A DNA stretch of 64,000 nt from Bacteroidaceae bacterium (GCA_017650105.1 JAGCFO010000015.1:62001-126000), one strand, 5' to 3'; positions 41,793 through 51,822 are shown, counted from the first letter of the stretch. Translations and numbers: made by a program. Notes: generated from the letters alone by a model not told the origin.

Positions 41793-43637
41793 TCATCGTT
41801 TCAGCAGCTTTCGGCTCTGCTTGGTTCCATCGCTGAAATGAGTAGTGACGATAACGGGCCCTTGCCAGTCAGGAGATACCTCACGCCCGTCGAAACTGTA
41901 GTAGGCGACGCGTATGATGTCGGCAGACGAGGAGTCCCTCCGGGCAGGCTCCACGCTTGCGGGCAACTCTCCCAGCCAGAGTGTCATCCAAGTCCAGGGA
42001 GCATTGGTGGAGGCATCCGGAATGCTTTCGCTCACGATGGAATTGTTTCGTCGGTCCTGCATCTCGATGCCGATAGCCATCCTGTGTGCAACGGGAGGCT
42101 CCGTTTGCCCCAAGTCGGCCCAGGGAATGGCTGCCTCCATCACATAGAAGGTGCTCGACTGCTTGATTGCCAAGCGGATGCTGCACTCGTCGTTGCGCTT
42201 CCACGAGCCGTTGTTCCCTTCCCAGCGTTGGATTTTCCCGTCAAGACGGAAGAAGTGGCTGTAGACGCCTTGCTGGGGCTTGGTGTCGGAGACGTTGTCG
42301 GCATCGACGAGGAGCCTGACAGCATCTCCCTGTGCCCCGTTGGTGGCATCCTGAGTCCTGTCGCTCACGCGGCAGACGAAATAGAGCGAATCGGCATCGT
42401 AGGCAAAGTCTGCAAAGGTAACGACGCCCGACTTGGTTCCCAAGCGTACCTGAGTGCAAGTAGGCTGATAGTAACCTTCTCCCCGAGTGATGGTTCCATC
42501 TACGGCAGGATGCCCGAAGGGCGCGTGAAGGGTGCGCACGGGGTATCCTTTTATCATCTCGATATTACCGTTCACGCCTCCGACGGCAACAACAACTCCT
42601 GTGTCGACAACGGCAAGCGAGTTCCACATCACTTTGTCGGAGCCGCTTGTGATGAAGGGAGTCGACATCGCCTTGAAGTGTCGTGCTTCCTCATCGCCTA
42701 CGTAGCAATACATTATCAGATTTCCTCCCGAGAAGGTTGACGATTGGTGCGACATAATGGTTTCGCCCCAGGGCAGCACTCGCAGATAAGGGGCTCCTCC
42801 CTTAGCCATCGTGCAGAAACTGTAGTCGACCATCTTCTCGCGGTTTGCGCTACTTTCGTTCACCCAGTAGTTGTTCCAGTTAGTGGAAAGGGGGCAGCGC
42901 ACGGTTGTGGGGAGGAAGTCGTTTACTCCGCTCCAGCCATTGTCTTCGAGGGCTACGACAATAGTAGAGCTGTCGTTGAGCAACACGGGCACAGGCATAC
43001 CGTCGCGGTAATTAGGGCGGAAACTTATCTTCTGCGCTGCAGACCATGTTTGTCCTCCGTCGAAGCTGCGGCAGAGGGAAATCTGCTGTTCTCCGCTATA
43101 GGTGTAGGGCCCTTCGTCGGCAAAGTAGAGTTGCAGTTCGCCCGAAGGAAGCTCAAGCAAAGAGGGCTCCCAGCATCCGTTGTCAAACGTGTGCTGCGCA
43201 TCGTTGACGAAGATTTCTTCGCTCCAGGTATTTCCGTTATCGGTACTTCGCTTGCAGCGGATTCCGAACTTACGGTCCTCGGTATAAGGGGCATTGGGGC
43301 GAGGGTTGTAAGCAACGATGATGGTTCCGTCGCGCAACTGGATTAGGTCAGGAACACAGTTGGGGGTGTTGTTCGTGTTGGAAACAAGCCTTTTTGCCTC
43401 ACCCCATGAGTTGCCCTTGTTGGTACTGAAAGCATATTTGATGCCCCCACTTTCGCATACTGCCATATATCGTCCGTCTTGCAATTCAATGAGCCTTGCG
43501 TAGCCTCCACCTGAGAAGACAGTCTTGCGTGTGGTTGTATCCCAAAAGATGCGCGAACCGGAATAGGGTGCCACATTCTCTGCAACAAGGGAGAATGTGG
43601 CAAGAAGGGCGATTATGAGCGTGATGAATCTTCTCAT
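41793..43637 (-). CDS. Sialidase-fold hydrolase with C-terminal CBM9-like domain
   Basis: 614 residues, signal peptide 1-19 (ALLATFSLVAE). Residues about 25-370 form a six-bladed BNR/sialidase-type propeller (ARLIELQDGRYMAVCESG, FSTNKGNSWGEA, CKRSTDNGNTWSEE, CRSFDGGQTWSAA). These repeated S.D.G.TW Asp-boxes mark the fold. The C-terminal part (about 390-590: ADSLYFVCRVSDRTQD, GDAVRLLVDADN, YVMEAAIPWADLG) is a CBM9-like/DOMON sandwich. The fold is shared by GH33 sialidases and GH93 exo-arabinanases; amid GH43 genes the GH93 reading is more attractive, but I cannot confirm the catalytic set. Its start overlaps the preceding gene by four bases. Confidence 0.75.
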   Translation of the reverse strand: MRRFITLIIALLATFSLVAENVAPYSGSRIFWDTTTRKTVFSGGGYARLIELQDGRYMAVCESGGIKYAFSTNKGNSWGEAKRLVSNTNNTPNCVPDLIQLRDGTIIVAYNPRPNAPYTEDRKFGIRCKRSTDNGNTWSEEIFVNDAQHTFDNGCWEPSLLELPSGELQLYFADEGPYTYSGEQQISLCRSFDGGQTWSAAQKISFRPNYRDGMPVPVLLNDSSTIVVALEDNGWSGVNDFLPTTVRCPLSTNWNNYWVNESSANREKMVDYSFCTMAKGGAPYLRVLPWGETIMSHQSSTFSGGNLIMYCYVGDEEARHFKAMSTPFITSGSDKVMWNSLAVVDTGVVVAVGGVNGNIEMIKGYPVRTLHAPFGHPAVDGTITRGEGYYQPTCTQVRLGTKSGVVTFADFAYDADSLYFVCRVSDRTQDATNGAQGDAVRLLVDADNVSDTKPQQGVYSHFFRLDGKIQRWEGNNGSWKRNDECSIRLAIKQSSTFYVMEAAIPWADLGQTEPPVAHRMAIGIEMQDRRNNSIVSESIPDASTNAPWTWMTLWLGELPASVEPARRDSSSADIIRVAYYSFDGREVSPDWQGPVIVTTHFSDGTKQSRKLLKR

Positions 43638-44608
43638 TCTTGTACTTTGAAAATGAGTCGCGACGTAGCTGTGATAAGGCTGTTGCCGCTGAGGGTACGC
43701 ACTAACGAGTATGTCCCTTCTGCGTCAAGGTCCACTTTGTCGCCTGTCTTGAGTGCCTTACCGTTTGCCATCAGCACCACATCATCAGGCAAGGAGAAGG
43801 TGAGGGGAGCTGCATTCCGTGCAACGCCTTCGGGAAGATTGAAGGTATACGTCAGCAAGTCTTGATAATAGGCGTTGCGAGTGAGAGTGCCTGTCGCTTC
43901 TCCGATATTGATAGTGGTAAACTCGGGATACACAAGAGTGTGAAGCGTGTAGTTACGAACGCTGCCGGAGTAGGCTTCTACGCGGATTGCGTGCTTCACA
44001 GTTAGGTCGTAATAGTTTTTCGTTGCATACAACTCTTCGTCGATAAAGATTTTCGAAGAGTCGGAGGCGATGTCGAAAGAGAGACGCTGGCGCGTGGCAT
44101 TCAGATTTATTTCCCTGTTGTTATAGACTTGTTTTGTGGGAAGACGAAGCACCCAGTTGACATCATCCACAAGCTCGGCATAGTAGACATTGGGCGTGAT
44201 GGAAGAGTAGAGTTGGCGTATTTCAGTGACGTCGTCGCTTACCGTCACGTCAAACTCATGTATGTCAGTCTGGAGATTGCCTCCGAGAAAAGCATCGTAT
44301 GTCGTAGCTATGCAAACAACATGGAATGTTCCGGGAACGGAATAAGAATAGGAGAAGAGTCCCTTGTTGACAACAAATCCTGTGTTGCTCTGATTGCGTA
44401 GGGCATAGTCGTGCCCTTCGTCGCCCGTATAGATGACTACTTGGTCTGCCACACCCACAAAGTGGATAATCATGGATTGATTTATCTCAAGTGAGGTCTG
44501 GTTGACGTTGATGTCGGCTTTTGGGGTTCGTGCGGCAAACTCATCATCGTTGCAGGATGTGAAGAATACTGTCACAACTGCTGTCAGTATAGTGATTAAC
44601 TTTTTCAT
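43634..44608 (-). CDS. SusE-position surface lipoprotein, function unknown
   Basis: 324 residues. The lipoprotein signal ends at Cys19 (VTVFFTSCNDDE), followed by acidic residues that favour surface export in Bacteroidetes. The mature part contains Ig/PKD-like beta domains (SYSVPGTFHVVCIATTYDAF is a PKD-type strand). It lies 50 bases downstream of SusD, the place of SusE/SusF or SGBP glycan-binding lipoproteins, and its stop overlaps the start of the sialidase-like gene. A surface glycan-binding role is inferred from position only. Confidence 0.7.
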   Translation of the reverse strand: MKKLITILTAVVTVFFTSCNDDEFAARTPKADINVNQTSLEINQSMIIHFVGVADQVVIYTGDEGHDYALRNQSNTGFVVNKGLFSYSYSVPGTFHVVCIATTYDAFLGGNLQTDIHEFDVTVSDDVTEIRQLYSSITPNVYYAELVDDVNWVLRLPTKQVYNNREINLNATRQRLSFDIASDSSKIFIDEELYATKNYYDLTVKHAIRVEAYSGSVRNYTLHTLVYPEFTTINIGEATGTLTRNAYYQDLLTYTFNLPEGVARNAAPLTFSLPDDVVLMANGKALKTGDKVDLDAEGTYSLVRTLSGNSLITATSRLIFKVQE

Positions 44609-44658
44609 TGCTTTGTAATCCTTAGATTAATAATTGAAAAACACCTTTTTCCCCGATA

Positions 44659-46353
44659 TTAATAGCCGGGATTTTGTTCAACAACTCCGTTGGATACATC
44701 AATCTCGGTCTGTGGAATGGGGAAGAGTTCGTTCACCCCTTCACGGAAGTAGAATCCGCGTCTATTAGCACGATTGGCACCATAGGTTTTGATGACTTTG
44801 GCTGCACGATGTTGACGTACGAGATCGAAGTAACGATCCCACTCAAAAGCAAACTCCATGCGGCGCTCTTGCCAAATCTGATCACGGATGAAGCCGTATC
44901 CTCCAGCAACATACAGCTTGGTACTGTTGTTGATGGTATTGACTTGTGCCTTGCAGGCGTTGAGAATCTCAAGTGCTTTCTCGCGCTCGTCACATTCGTT
45001 GAGTGCTTCGGCATACATGAGCATCACGTCTGCATATCTCAGCAGTCGGAAGTTTCGACCGTTGTCACCCGCGTACTTGGGCTTATCCTTACGTGGGGTA
45101 TACCATTTCAGCGAGACGTATCGTCCTTCGCCTCCCTGCCATATTTCACCATCGGGTGTGTTGCCCTGATGATGGATGCAGAAATCACGCCGAACGTCGG
45201 TGCCGAAGATGTTGGTAAGTATCTCGTCGGTAGCAAACATCTTTACGGTACCTACATCAAAGAACTCGATACCGGCTCCCTCGTTGGTGTCTCCGCCTGT
45301 ACCGTCGGCACTTTCGTTGAAGACGACTTCAAAGATGGAACCCTTGCAGAACTCGCCATCGGCATACCACTGATATACATAAGCCCATTTGCTGCCGTTG
45401 TTGAGCGGGCTGCCGTAGTAGTCTTTATACTCAAGGGAGTAGACGCCAGCCAATGGGTCAAGGTTGGTGTCAGCTGTCTCATACGGATCGCTCTCGGTGT
45501 TGAGGCTCTGGGGCTTGAACCATAGGCGCTGGCGCAACGCTTCCCAGTTCTCGGTGCCATCGTATTGAAGCATCTCACCCAAAGTCATGTTTGCCCCTCC
45601 TACGAAGTAATCGCCGAGTTGCTTCAGCTGCTCCCATTTTTCGCTATGAATGCCGGGAGTTGTCTGATACATGATGACTTTCATCAACAGAGCTACTGCT
45701 GCACCCTTTGTGGCTTTGCCGGCATGAGAAGTGGCGGTATATCCTGTGGGGAGCATGATAGCGGCTTCGCGCAAGTCTTTTTCTATGTAGGCGTAGCACT
45801 CTTCTAGCGAGGAGCGTGGCACTACAAGTCCCTCCACGCTCTCTTCTTCGGGACGGATGGGTACTCCGCCGAATGTCTTTACCAGATTGAAGTAATAAAG
45901 GGCACGAAGGAATTTGGCTTGCCCAAGGATGTGGCGCACGCCCTGATAGGCTGAGTACTGCGTGGTGGAAATCTTCACTCTGTGAATGTTGGCGATGACT
46001 TGGTTGGCACGATGAATGCCTCTGTAGTTTACCGTCCAACGCGAGAGTATGATAGTGTTGGAAGTGTTGAAACGGAAGTTGACCAGCTGGCCCATCTGCG
46101 AGCCCAGTCCTTCGTCTGTGCCGATGATGTTGTCAGCCAGAGCCTCTCCGAAGCGCCATTCCTGATCGTTATACGAGTCTGACTGGAGCACATCGTACAC
46201 GGCGTCCAGTGCCGACTGCATTTTATATTGTGTGTCGTAGAAGTTCTCATCGGTGGCATTGCCTGTTATTTCCTTGTCAAGAAAGTCTTCGCAGCTCGTT
46301 GTTAAAACCAATAAGCCGCACACAATCGATAGTTTTGTTAATATCTTATTCAT
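44659..46353 (-). CDS. SusD/RagB family outer-membrane glycan-binding lipoprotein
   Basis: 564 residues from 46353; the open frame extends 21 codons upstream, but the lipoprotein signal (KLSIVCGLLVLTTSC, Cys21) starts here. Typical SusD features: CEDFLDKE directly after the signal, TPR-like helices with YRGIHRANQVIANI, ILGQAKFLRALYYFNLVKTFGGVPI, and the C-terminal LRYADVMLMYAEALNE, IWQERRMEFAFEWDRYFDLVR and FPIPQTEIDVSNGVVEQNPGY. It caps the SusC barrel and presents oligosaccharides. It follows SusC by 66 bases. Confidence 0.95.
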   Translation of the reverse strand: MNKILTKLSIVCGLLVLTTSCEDFLDKEITGNATDENFYDTQYKMQSALDAVYDVLQSDSYNDQEWRFGEALADNIIGTDEGLGSQMGQLVNFRFNTSNTIILSRWTVNYRGIHRANQVIANIHRVKISTTQYSAYQGVRHILGQAKFLRALYYFNLVKTFGGVPIRPEEESVEGLVVPRSSLEECYAYIEKDLREAAIMLPTGYTATSHAGKATKGAAVALLMKVIMYQTTPGIHSEKWEQLKQLGDYFVGGANMTLGEMLQYDGTENWEALRQRLWFKPQSLNTESDPYETADTNLDPLAGVYSLEYKDYYGSPLNNGSKWAYVYQWYADGEFCKGSIFEVVFNESADGTGGDTNEGAGIEFFDVGTVKMFATDEILTNIFGTDVRRDFCIHHQGNTPDGEIWQGGEGRYVSLKWYTPRKDKPKYAGDNGRNFRLLRYADVMLMYAEALNECDEREKALEILNACKAQVNTINNSTKLYVAGGYGFIRDQIWQERRMEFAFEWDRYFDLVRQHRAAKVIKTYGANRANRRGFYFREGVNELFPIPQTEIDVSNGVVEQNPGY

Positions 46354-46419
46354 GATGATTTCGGTTGAATGATATAAATTCTTTCTTCGTATGTTCAGAA
46401 ATATAAGATGGCGCATTCG

Positions 46420-49400
46420 TTAGATACCAAGTTTAATGCCGAACGTAAAGGAGCGGGCTTGCGGGTAGTTGCCTTGGTCTACTCCCATACTGAGATTGTT
46501 GCCTTCAGTGCCTACCACCTTTCCAACTTCGGGGTCGAAGCCGTTGTAGGAGGTGAGGGTGAGGAAGTTGTATCCCGTAAGCGAGAATGCCAGATCCGAA
46601 ATCTTCATTCGTTTGATAAGAGGCTGAGGTACGGTGTACGTCAGTTTCAGTTCTTTCAGTCGGAGATATGAGCCGTCGTGGATGAAGAAGTCGCTGGCGC
46701 GGAAGTTCCGTGCAGCATCACCATTGTCAAGATCGGGAACCTTAGCGTCGAGGTTGAGGGGGAAGAATTCGCGTCCCGATGCCAGTTGGCCCGACCAATG
46801 CTGGCTGCGGATATCGGCATACACGTTGCCTGCTCCCGCATTGTAGAGATAATAGTCGGTGACGTTGAATACTTTGTTGCCTGTCTGCCCGTAGAAGAAG
46901 GCGCTTAAGTCAAAGTTCTTGTATCCCACGGAAACGGGAACTCCGAATATAAACTTCGGCAATGGACTTCCGAGATAGGTGCGGTCTTCGGCTGTGATGT
47001 TGTTGTCACCGTTCAAGTCTTTGAAACGGAAGTCTCCAGGACGTGTGGTCTGCTCCGAGTCGTTCTTGCCCGGGTCATACTGTGCGCTGGCGTATATCTC
47101 ATCCCACGAGTTGAAGATGCCGTCGGTGATATAACCGAAGAAGCATCCGATGGGAAGCCCTACGGCAGTTTTTGTCACGTAGTCAACAATGCTCGACTCG
47201 CTTAGGTACGAGCCATAGATGGGTTCGTTGCCCGTTCCCAGGTTGGTGACGCGGTTTTCAAGCCACGAGAAGTTGAAGCCTGCCTCGTAGCGCCAGTTGC
47301 GCCCGATGTTGTCACGCCATTTCAAGTCAAACTCAAGTCCGTAGTTGCGTACGGCTCCGGCGTTCGTCATAGGCGAGCTGTTGAGCCCTGCGCTGCTCAC
47401 AGTGGGCACACGCAGCAACATGTCTGTTGTCTCGCGATTGAAGTATTCGCCCGTAAACATCAGCCTGTTCTCAAAGAAGGAGAAGTCGAAACCTGCGTTG
47501 AAGCTCTCACATTTCTCCCAGCGTATGTCGTCGTTGCCGAGGACTGTGGCGGTAGAGCCTTCCCAGATGCTGTGGTTGCCGAGTCCGTAGGAGTAGTTGA
47601 AACCTGAAGATAGGTAGGTGTAGCGTGCAAGTTCGTCGATGCGATTATTTCCGAGGATACCCCATCCCACGCGCAACTTTCCGAGGCTCAGCCAGTCGGC
47701 ATTCTCCATCCACTCCTCTCCGCTGAACTTCCATCCGAGGGAGACGGAGGGAAAGACACCCCAGCGGTTTTTCTTCGAGAATTTTGAGCTGCCGTCGGCA
47801 CGTACGTTAGCTTGCAGCAGATACACGTCGTTGAGGCTGTAGTTGATACGCCCTATGAATCCTATGGCTGTCCATTCACGGTCAAGACCATATGTTTTGT
47901 CTCCTGTGTAGGCACTTGAGAGATAGTGGAAGGCATCCTCGTTGCTGGGGGTGCCGCTGCGGTACGACTGCTGATAGCTGCTCTTGTAGCCTTCGGCAGT
48001 CTGTCCTGCAAGGATGGTGATGTCGTGATGCGAATCTTTCCAGGCGAACGTCAGTAGGTTGTTGATTTCCCATTTGTCGACGTTCAACTGGTACTTGTAA
48101 ACCTGTGCCAGTGAGGTAGGCATCACGAAATCCTCGTTCAGTCCCCACACTTCGCTAAAGTTGTCGTCGGTTTGATGGGTGTTGTAGTATGATGTCTTGA
48201 ACTGGTATGTCAGCACCTTCAGCAACTTGGCGTCGAGACTCAGGTTCATGTCGAGTCGGTTGCGGTTCATGGCCTCGTTGTCTCTGTCGAGCACGGCAAG
48301 GGGGTTGTTGCTGTACCAGAATCCCTTGTTGTCGTGCAGATAGGTCATGGGACTCTCGTAGAGAGCCTGTTTCAAAATGCTTGACGAGCCTTCGGGAACG
48401 CCTTCCCTCTGCTCGTTGGTGTATGACATGTTGGCGTTCATGCCCAGCCATTTGGCAAGCTCGGTGCGCACGTTCATACGAGCGTTGAGTCGGTCGTACG
48501 AAGACGTCTGGATGATACCTTTCTCGTCGTAGTAGCTCAGGCTGGTGAGATATTGTGTCTTGTTGCTGCCGCCCGACACGCTGATGCCGTGCTGTGTCTT
48601 GATACCGGTCTGAGAAATGGCATCCCAGTAATTGCCGGCTGAGTTGTTGCGAATGGTGTCGACGAGCAACTGCTTGTATTCGTCATAGTGGTATCCGCCG
48701 TTTCCGTCGGAGGTCATGTAGAGCTGCCCGTTTTCAGAGTAGCGTTTCGTGTCGTTGATGTAGTCGTACATCAGCGCATACTGTTCTACGTCCATCACGT
48801 CGATTTTCTTCCATGGGTTGGAGAATCCGACGTATCCGTCGTAGGTGATTTTTGTCTTGCCTTCCTTACCGCTCTTGGTGGTGATGGCGACGACTCCGTT
48901 TGCAGCGCGTGAGCCGTAGACGGCACTTGAGGCGGCATCCTTGAAGATTTCTACACCGTCGATGTCGTTGGGGTTCAGGTAGTCGATGTTATCGACGATG
49001 AATCCGTCAACCACATACAGCGGGTCGGCGTCGTTCACGGTACCCGTACCGCGAATCTTGATGGTTGTGTTGCTGCCGGGGGCTCCTGTGTTCTGTATGA
49101 TGTTCACACCCGCAGCGCGTCCCTGCAGTGCCTGCAGCGCGTTGGCGACAGGCTGGTTGTTGATTTCTTTGTTAGAGATGGATGAGATAGAGCCTGTGAT
49201 GTCGCTCTTCTTCTGCACTCCGTAGCCGATGACAACCAGTTCGTCGAGTTCCTCTACTGTTGTTGTCATCTGTACGTTGATGATGCGTCGGTTGCCCACC
49301 GACACCTCTTTCTTATCATACCCCATGTATGTGAAAACGAGGGTGGCACCTTGGCTGACGCTGATGCTGTAGTTGCCGTCGATGTCGGTCACCACTCCGT

Positions 49401-49560
49401 TGTTGGTGCCTTTCTCAAGCACGGTGGCACCGATGAGTGTCTCCTGACTCTTGTCGTCGACGACTGTGCCTGTGACGGTAATCTTTTGGGCAAACGAAGC
49501 CGATGTTATCAGCAGGGTAGCAGCGAGTAGCGTCAGTCTTTGAAACAATTGCTTAAGCAT
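46420..49560 (-). CDS. SusC/RagA family TonB-dependent outer-membrane transporter
   Basis: 1046 residues. Signal peptide 1-24 (LLAATLLITSASFAQ). A carboxypeptidase-D-like regulatory domain follows (about 28-112, VTGTVVDDKSQETLIGATV, YSISVSQGATLVFTYMGYDKKEV). The plug has the SusC signature VVIGYGVQKKSDITGSIS, LQGRAAGVNIIQNTGAPGS and a 22-strand barrel to the C-terminus, ending SFTFGIKLGI. It imports oligosaccharides with energy from TonB-ExbBD. It is the first of the SusC-SusD-lipoprotein-hydrolase series on this strand. Confidence 0.96.
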   Translation of the reverse strand: MLKQLFQRLTLLAATLLITSASFAQKITVTGTVVDDKSQETLIGATVLEKGTNNGVVTDIDGNYSISVSQGATLVFTYMGYDKKEVSVGNRRIINVQMTTTVEELDELVVIGYGVQKKSDITGSISSISNKEINNQPVANALQALQGRAAGVNIIQNTGAPGSNTTIKIRGTGTVNDADPLYVVDGFIVDNIDYLNPNDIDGVEIFKDAASSAVYGSRAANGVVAITTKSGKEGKTKITYDGYVGFSNPWKKIDVMDVEQYALMYDYINDTKRYSENGQLYMTSDGNGGYHYDEYKQLLVDTIRNNSAGNYWDAISQTGIKTQHGISVSGGSNKTQYLTSLSYYDEKGIIQTSSYDRLNARMNVRTELAKWLGMNANMSYTNEQREGVPEGSSSILKQALYESPMTYLHDNKGFWYSNNPLAVLDRDNEAMNRNRLDMNLSLDAKLLKVLTYQFKTSYYNTHQTDDNFSEVWGLNEDFVMPTSLAQVYKYQLNVDKWEINNLLTFAWKDSHHDITILAGQTAEGYKSSYQQSYRSGTPSNEDAFHYLSSAYTGDKTYGLDREWTAIGFIGRINYSLNDVYLLQANVRADGSSKFSKKNRWGVFPSVSLGWKFSGEEWMENADWLSLGKLRVGWGILGNNRIDELARYTYLSSGFNYSYGLGNHSIWEGSTATVLGNDDIRWEKCESFNAGFDFSFFENRLMFTGEYFNRETTDMLLRVPTVSSAGLNSSPMTNAGAVRNYGLEFDLKWRDNIGRNWRYEAGFNFSWLENRVTNLGTGNEPIYGSYLSESSIVDYVTKTAVGLPIGCFFGYITDGIFNSWDEIYASAQYDPGKNDSEQTTRPGDFRFKDLNGDNNITAEDRTYLGSPLPKFIFGVPVSVGYKNFDLSAFFYGQTGNKVFNVTDYYLYNAGAGNVYADIRSQHWSGQLASGREFFPLNLDAKVPDLDNGDAARNFRASDFFIHDGSYLRLKELKLTYTVPQPLIKRMKISDLAFSLTGYNFLTLTSYNGFDPEVGKVVGTEGNNLSMGVDQGNYPQARSFTFGIKLGI

Positions 49561-49647
49561 ATCTGAACTATTTCTTTATGTAAGTATGAGTGTGAGTATG
49601 GTATGATTTCTCCCTTTTTGTTTTCACAGAGGGTGAGGAAAAAGCAG

Positions 49648-49675
49648 CTGAAAGCCGGTGTATGCCGGCTTTCAG
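49648..49675 (-). terminator. Terminator between the 49693 gene and SusC
   Basis: A perfect 11-bp hairpin, CTGAAAGCCGG (49648-49658) with CCGGCTTTCAG (49665-49675). On the minus strand CTGCTTTTTCC follows. It separates the ELWVTDGT-repeat gene from SusC, so SusC probably has its own promoter or depends on read-through. Confidence 0.75.
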
Positions 49676-49692
49676 TCACTTGCATGAGTTTG

Positions 49693-51540
49693 TTACTTCA
49701 CGATTACCTTCTTGCCGCCCACTACGTACATGCCCTGGGGCAGTCCGTTCTGAGCGTCGTCGGTTGCCACGTTGCGGCGTACCAGCACGCCAGCCATGTT
49801 AAAGACATTGGTAGTCTCGGGTTCGGCATCGTTGAGGACTTCCTTTACCTTAGCCTCATCTTCGGCAATCTCTGCGGGGGTGCGGTATTCGGGCTCCAGA
49901 TAACCCATGTCGCTCACACCGTCCCAGCCTTCCTTGGTGTACTTGTAGCAGTATACACGGTGTGTAGCGTCAGAAGCGAAGATGATGGTGCCGTCCAGGT
50001 TACGCAGGGTGTTAACCATGTCGCCTGTGGAGGCAGCGCTCGGGTCGATGTGTGGGCAGCACACGGGCATTGATGTCTTGCTGTCGAGGCGGTAGAGTCC
50101 TGTTCCGCGTCCTTCAGCCCACATCTCGTTGCTCTCATTCATCCAATAGAGGGAACCGCCGGCAACCACCTGCTCCTTCACCCAGTTGCTGTTGATGCTG
50201 GGGAAGAAGTCGCACAGCAGCCACACCTGGTCTGTCTCCTTCTCGCTGTCGAGGCACCAGAGCTCGCCTCCGTAGTTATCGGAGCGGGCAGCGTCGAATC
50301 CGTGAGCGGCACAGTACATATACACTCCGTCGAAGATACAGCCTGGGTCGCTATACGAGTTGTGGTCCACGGAGGGCTCTTCCTGCCAGATGTCGTAGAT
50401 TATGTAGTCGCCTTTCGTCATGTTCGAGCCTGAAATCTCATAACCGTATCTGGGGTCGTAGCCGCGCCACCATATACGTCCCTGATAAACCTCCCAGCCG
50501 GTGCCGAAGGTGCCGGCGTGGTAGCCGATGCCGTTGGCGTCCTTTCCAGGCTTGGTGTCCTTAATCATGAAAGTGTGCTCGTCACCCTCGCCTCCGGGCT
50601 GCACGGCAGCGCCGGGCGTGCCGTCCGTTACCCAGGGCTCGCCTCCGAAGTCAGGAGTCCATGCCTGGAAGAAGCACTTCTCGTTGTTAAAGTTCTCCAG
50701 GTTGTCCAGTCCGCAGTTACGCGTCTGTCCCTCAATGGCTCCCTTCTCCCAGTTGATGTCCATCACCAGGTAGGTGCCCTCTTCTGTTCCGTCGGTCACC
50801 CACAACTCTTCGCCTGTCATCAGGTCCGTCTGGTCACCCTTGAAATAAACACGGCGTCCCACACGGATGTAGGCATGGTGTAGGGTGGTGTGGTCTTGTC
50901 CGGGGAAGTTCACCTTTGCCTGGTGCTTGCTGTTGCCATTCTCCACCACACGCTTGGTGCCTGCTACCGTACCATCGGTAATCCAGAGCCACTGCTGAGG
51001 ACCGTTCTCAGGATCCCAGTCGACGCTCTCATCGTCATAAGCTCCGAACACGGCGCGTGTCTCATCCATCTGGATGAACCCCTTGGGGTCGCCGTCGCCG
51101 AAGGTGTAGCTGTCAACCAGCATGAAGGTTCCTTCCTCCGTTCCATCGCTTACCCATGTCTCTTGTCCTGCATCCTCGGTGTAGGCCGAGAAGAGGACTT
51201 TGTCGTTCAGACGTCCCAGGTAGCTGGGGTTGGAAGAGCCGGTGCCCGGCACGATGTCCTTCACCATGTGAGTTCCTTCGGTTGTGCCGTCGGTCACCCA
51301 CAGTTCTTCACCGTGAGCGGCGTCAGTAGCAGCAAAGAAGGCATAGTAACCTTTCTCGGGGCTTCCAGCCACTACGATGTTCTTCTGTTTGTCGGCCTTG
51401 CGCTCGGGATTCACGTTGGCTGTAACGCCCTCGGGGAGCAGGTCGATGTACTCGCCGTCGTCTTGAGCGTTCACAACGGCAGGTGCTGCCATCAGGGCAG
51501 CCATAGAAATGAGTAAAAATCTTTTTTTCATAGGCTTCAT
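49693..51540 (-). CDS. Secreted ELWVTDGT-repeat protein with a T9SS-like tail
   Basis: 615 residues (or 612 from the second Met at 51531). Signal peptide ends near AAPAVVNAQ. The mature chain repeats the pattern (E)LWVTDGT.EGT..V.D: EELWVTDGTTEGTHMVKDI, ETWVSDGTEEGTFMLVD, LWITDGTVAGTKRVVE, EELWVTDGTEEGTYLVMDI, EPWVTDGTPGAA. At least five blades suggest a beta-propeller. The end (VFNMAGVLVRRNV..GLPQGMYVVGGKKVIVK) is the short sorting-tail motif. ELWVTDGT proteins occur widely in Bacteroidetes and have no proven role. It precedes SusC, but a terminator lies between. Confidence 0.75.
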   Translation of the reverse strand: MKPMKKRFLLISMAALMAAPAVVNAQDDGEYIDLLPEGVTANVNPERKADKQKNIVVAGSPEKGYYAFFAATDAAHGEELWVTDGTTEGTHMVKDIVPGTGSSNPSYLGRLNDKVLFSAYTEDAGQETWVSDGTEEGTFMLVDSYTFGDGDPKGFIQMDETRAVFGAYDDESVDWDPENGPQQWLWITDGTVAGTKRVVENGNSKHQAKVNFPGQDHTTLHHAYIRVGRRVYFKGDQTDLMTGEELWVTDGTEEGTYLVMDINWEKGAIEGQTRNCGLDNLENFNNEKCFFQAWTPDFGGEPWVTDGTPGAAVQPGGEGDEHTFMIKDTKPGKDANGIGYHAGTFGTGWEVYQGRIWWRGYDPRYGYEISGSNMTKGDYIIYDIWQEEPSVDHNSYSDPGCIFDGVYMYCAAHGFDAARSDNYGGELWCLDSEKETDQVWLLCDFFPSINSNWVKEQVVAGGSLYWMNESNEMWAEGRGTGLYRLDSKTSMPVCCPHIDPSAASTGDMVNTLRNLDGTIIFASDATHRVYCYKYTKEGWDGVSDMGYLEPEYRTPAEIAEDEAKVKEVLNDAEPETTNVFNMAGVLVRRNVATDDAQNGLPQGMYVVGGKKVIVK

Positions 51541-51613
51541 TTTTTTGTTGATAAGAAGGTTGAACTATAGTGTTTTTCCGATTGCGTGCTTTTCCTTATT
51601 AATTTAAACACCG

Positions 51614-51621
51614 CAAATATA
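51614..51621 (-). promoter_or_regulatory. -7 box of the 49693 gene
   Basis: TATATTTG on the minus strand, 73 bases upstream of the start at 51540. The -33 TTTG is at an unsuitable distance, so only this element is claimed. Confidence 0.5.
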
Positions 51622-51822
51622 ACGTTTTTTTTCTTTCAGTGTACTCACAAAGGCGATTTTAACATTTCAAAAAATAATCAAACGCTCTTTGCAATATCCA
51701 TGTTCAACCTACTTACGGCTATTTGCATGTGATGAGGGAAAACCCGGCGAATCGGAATTATTACTTCTTAGAAGGTATGAAGCAAGTTCTAACCTATTTA
51801 TGCGAGCCTGTCGAAACAAGCC

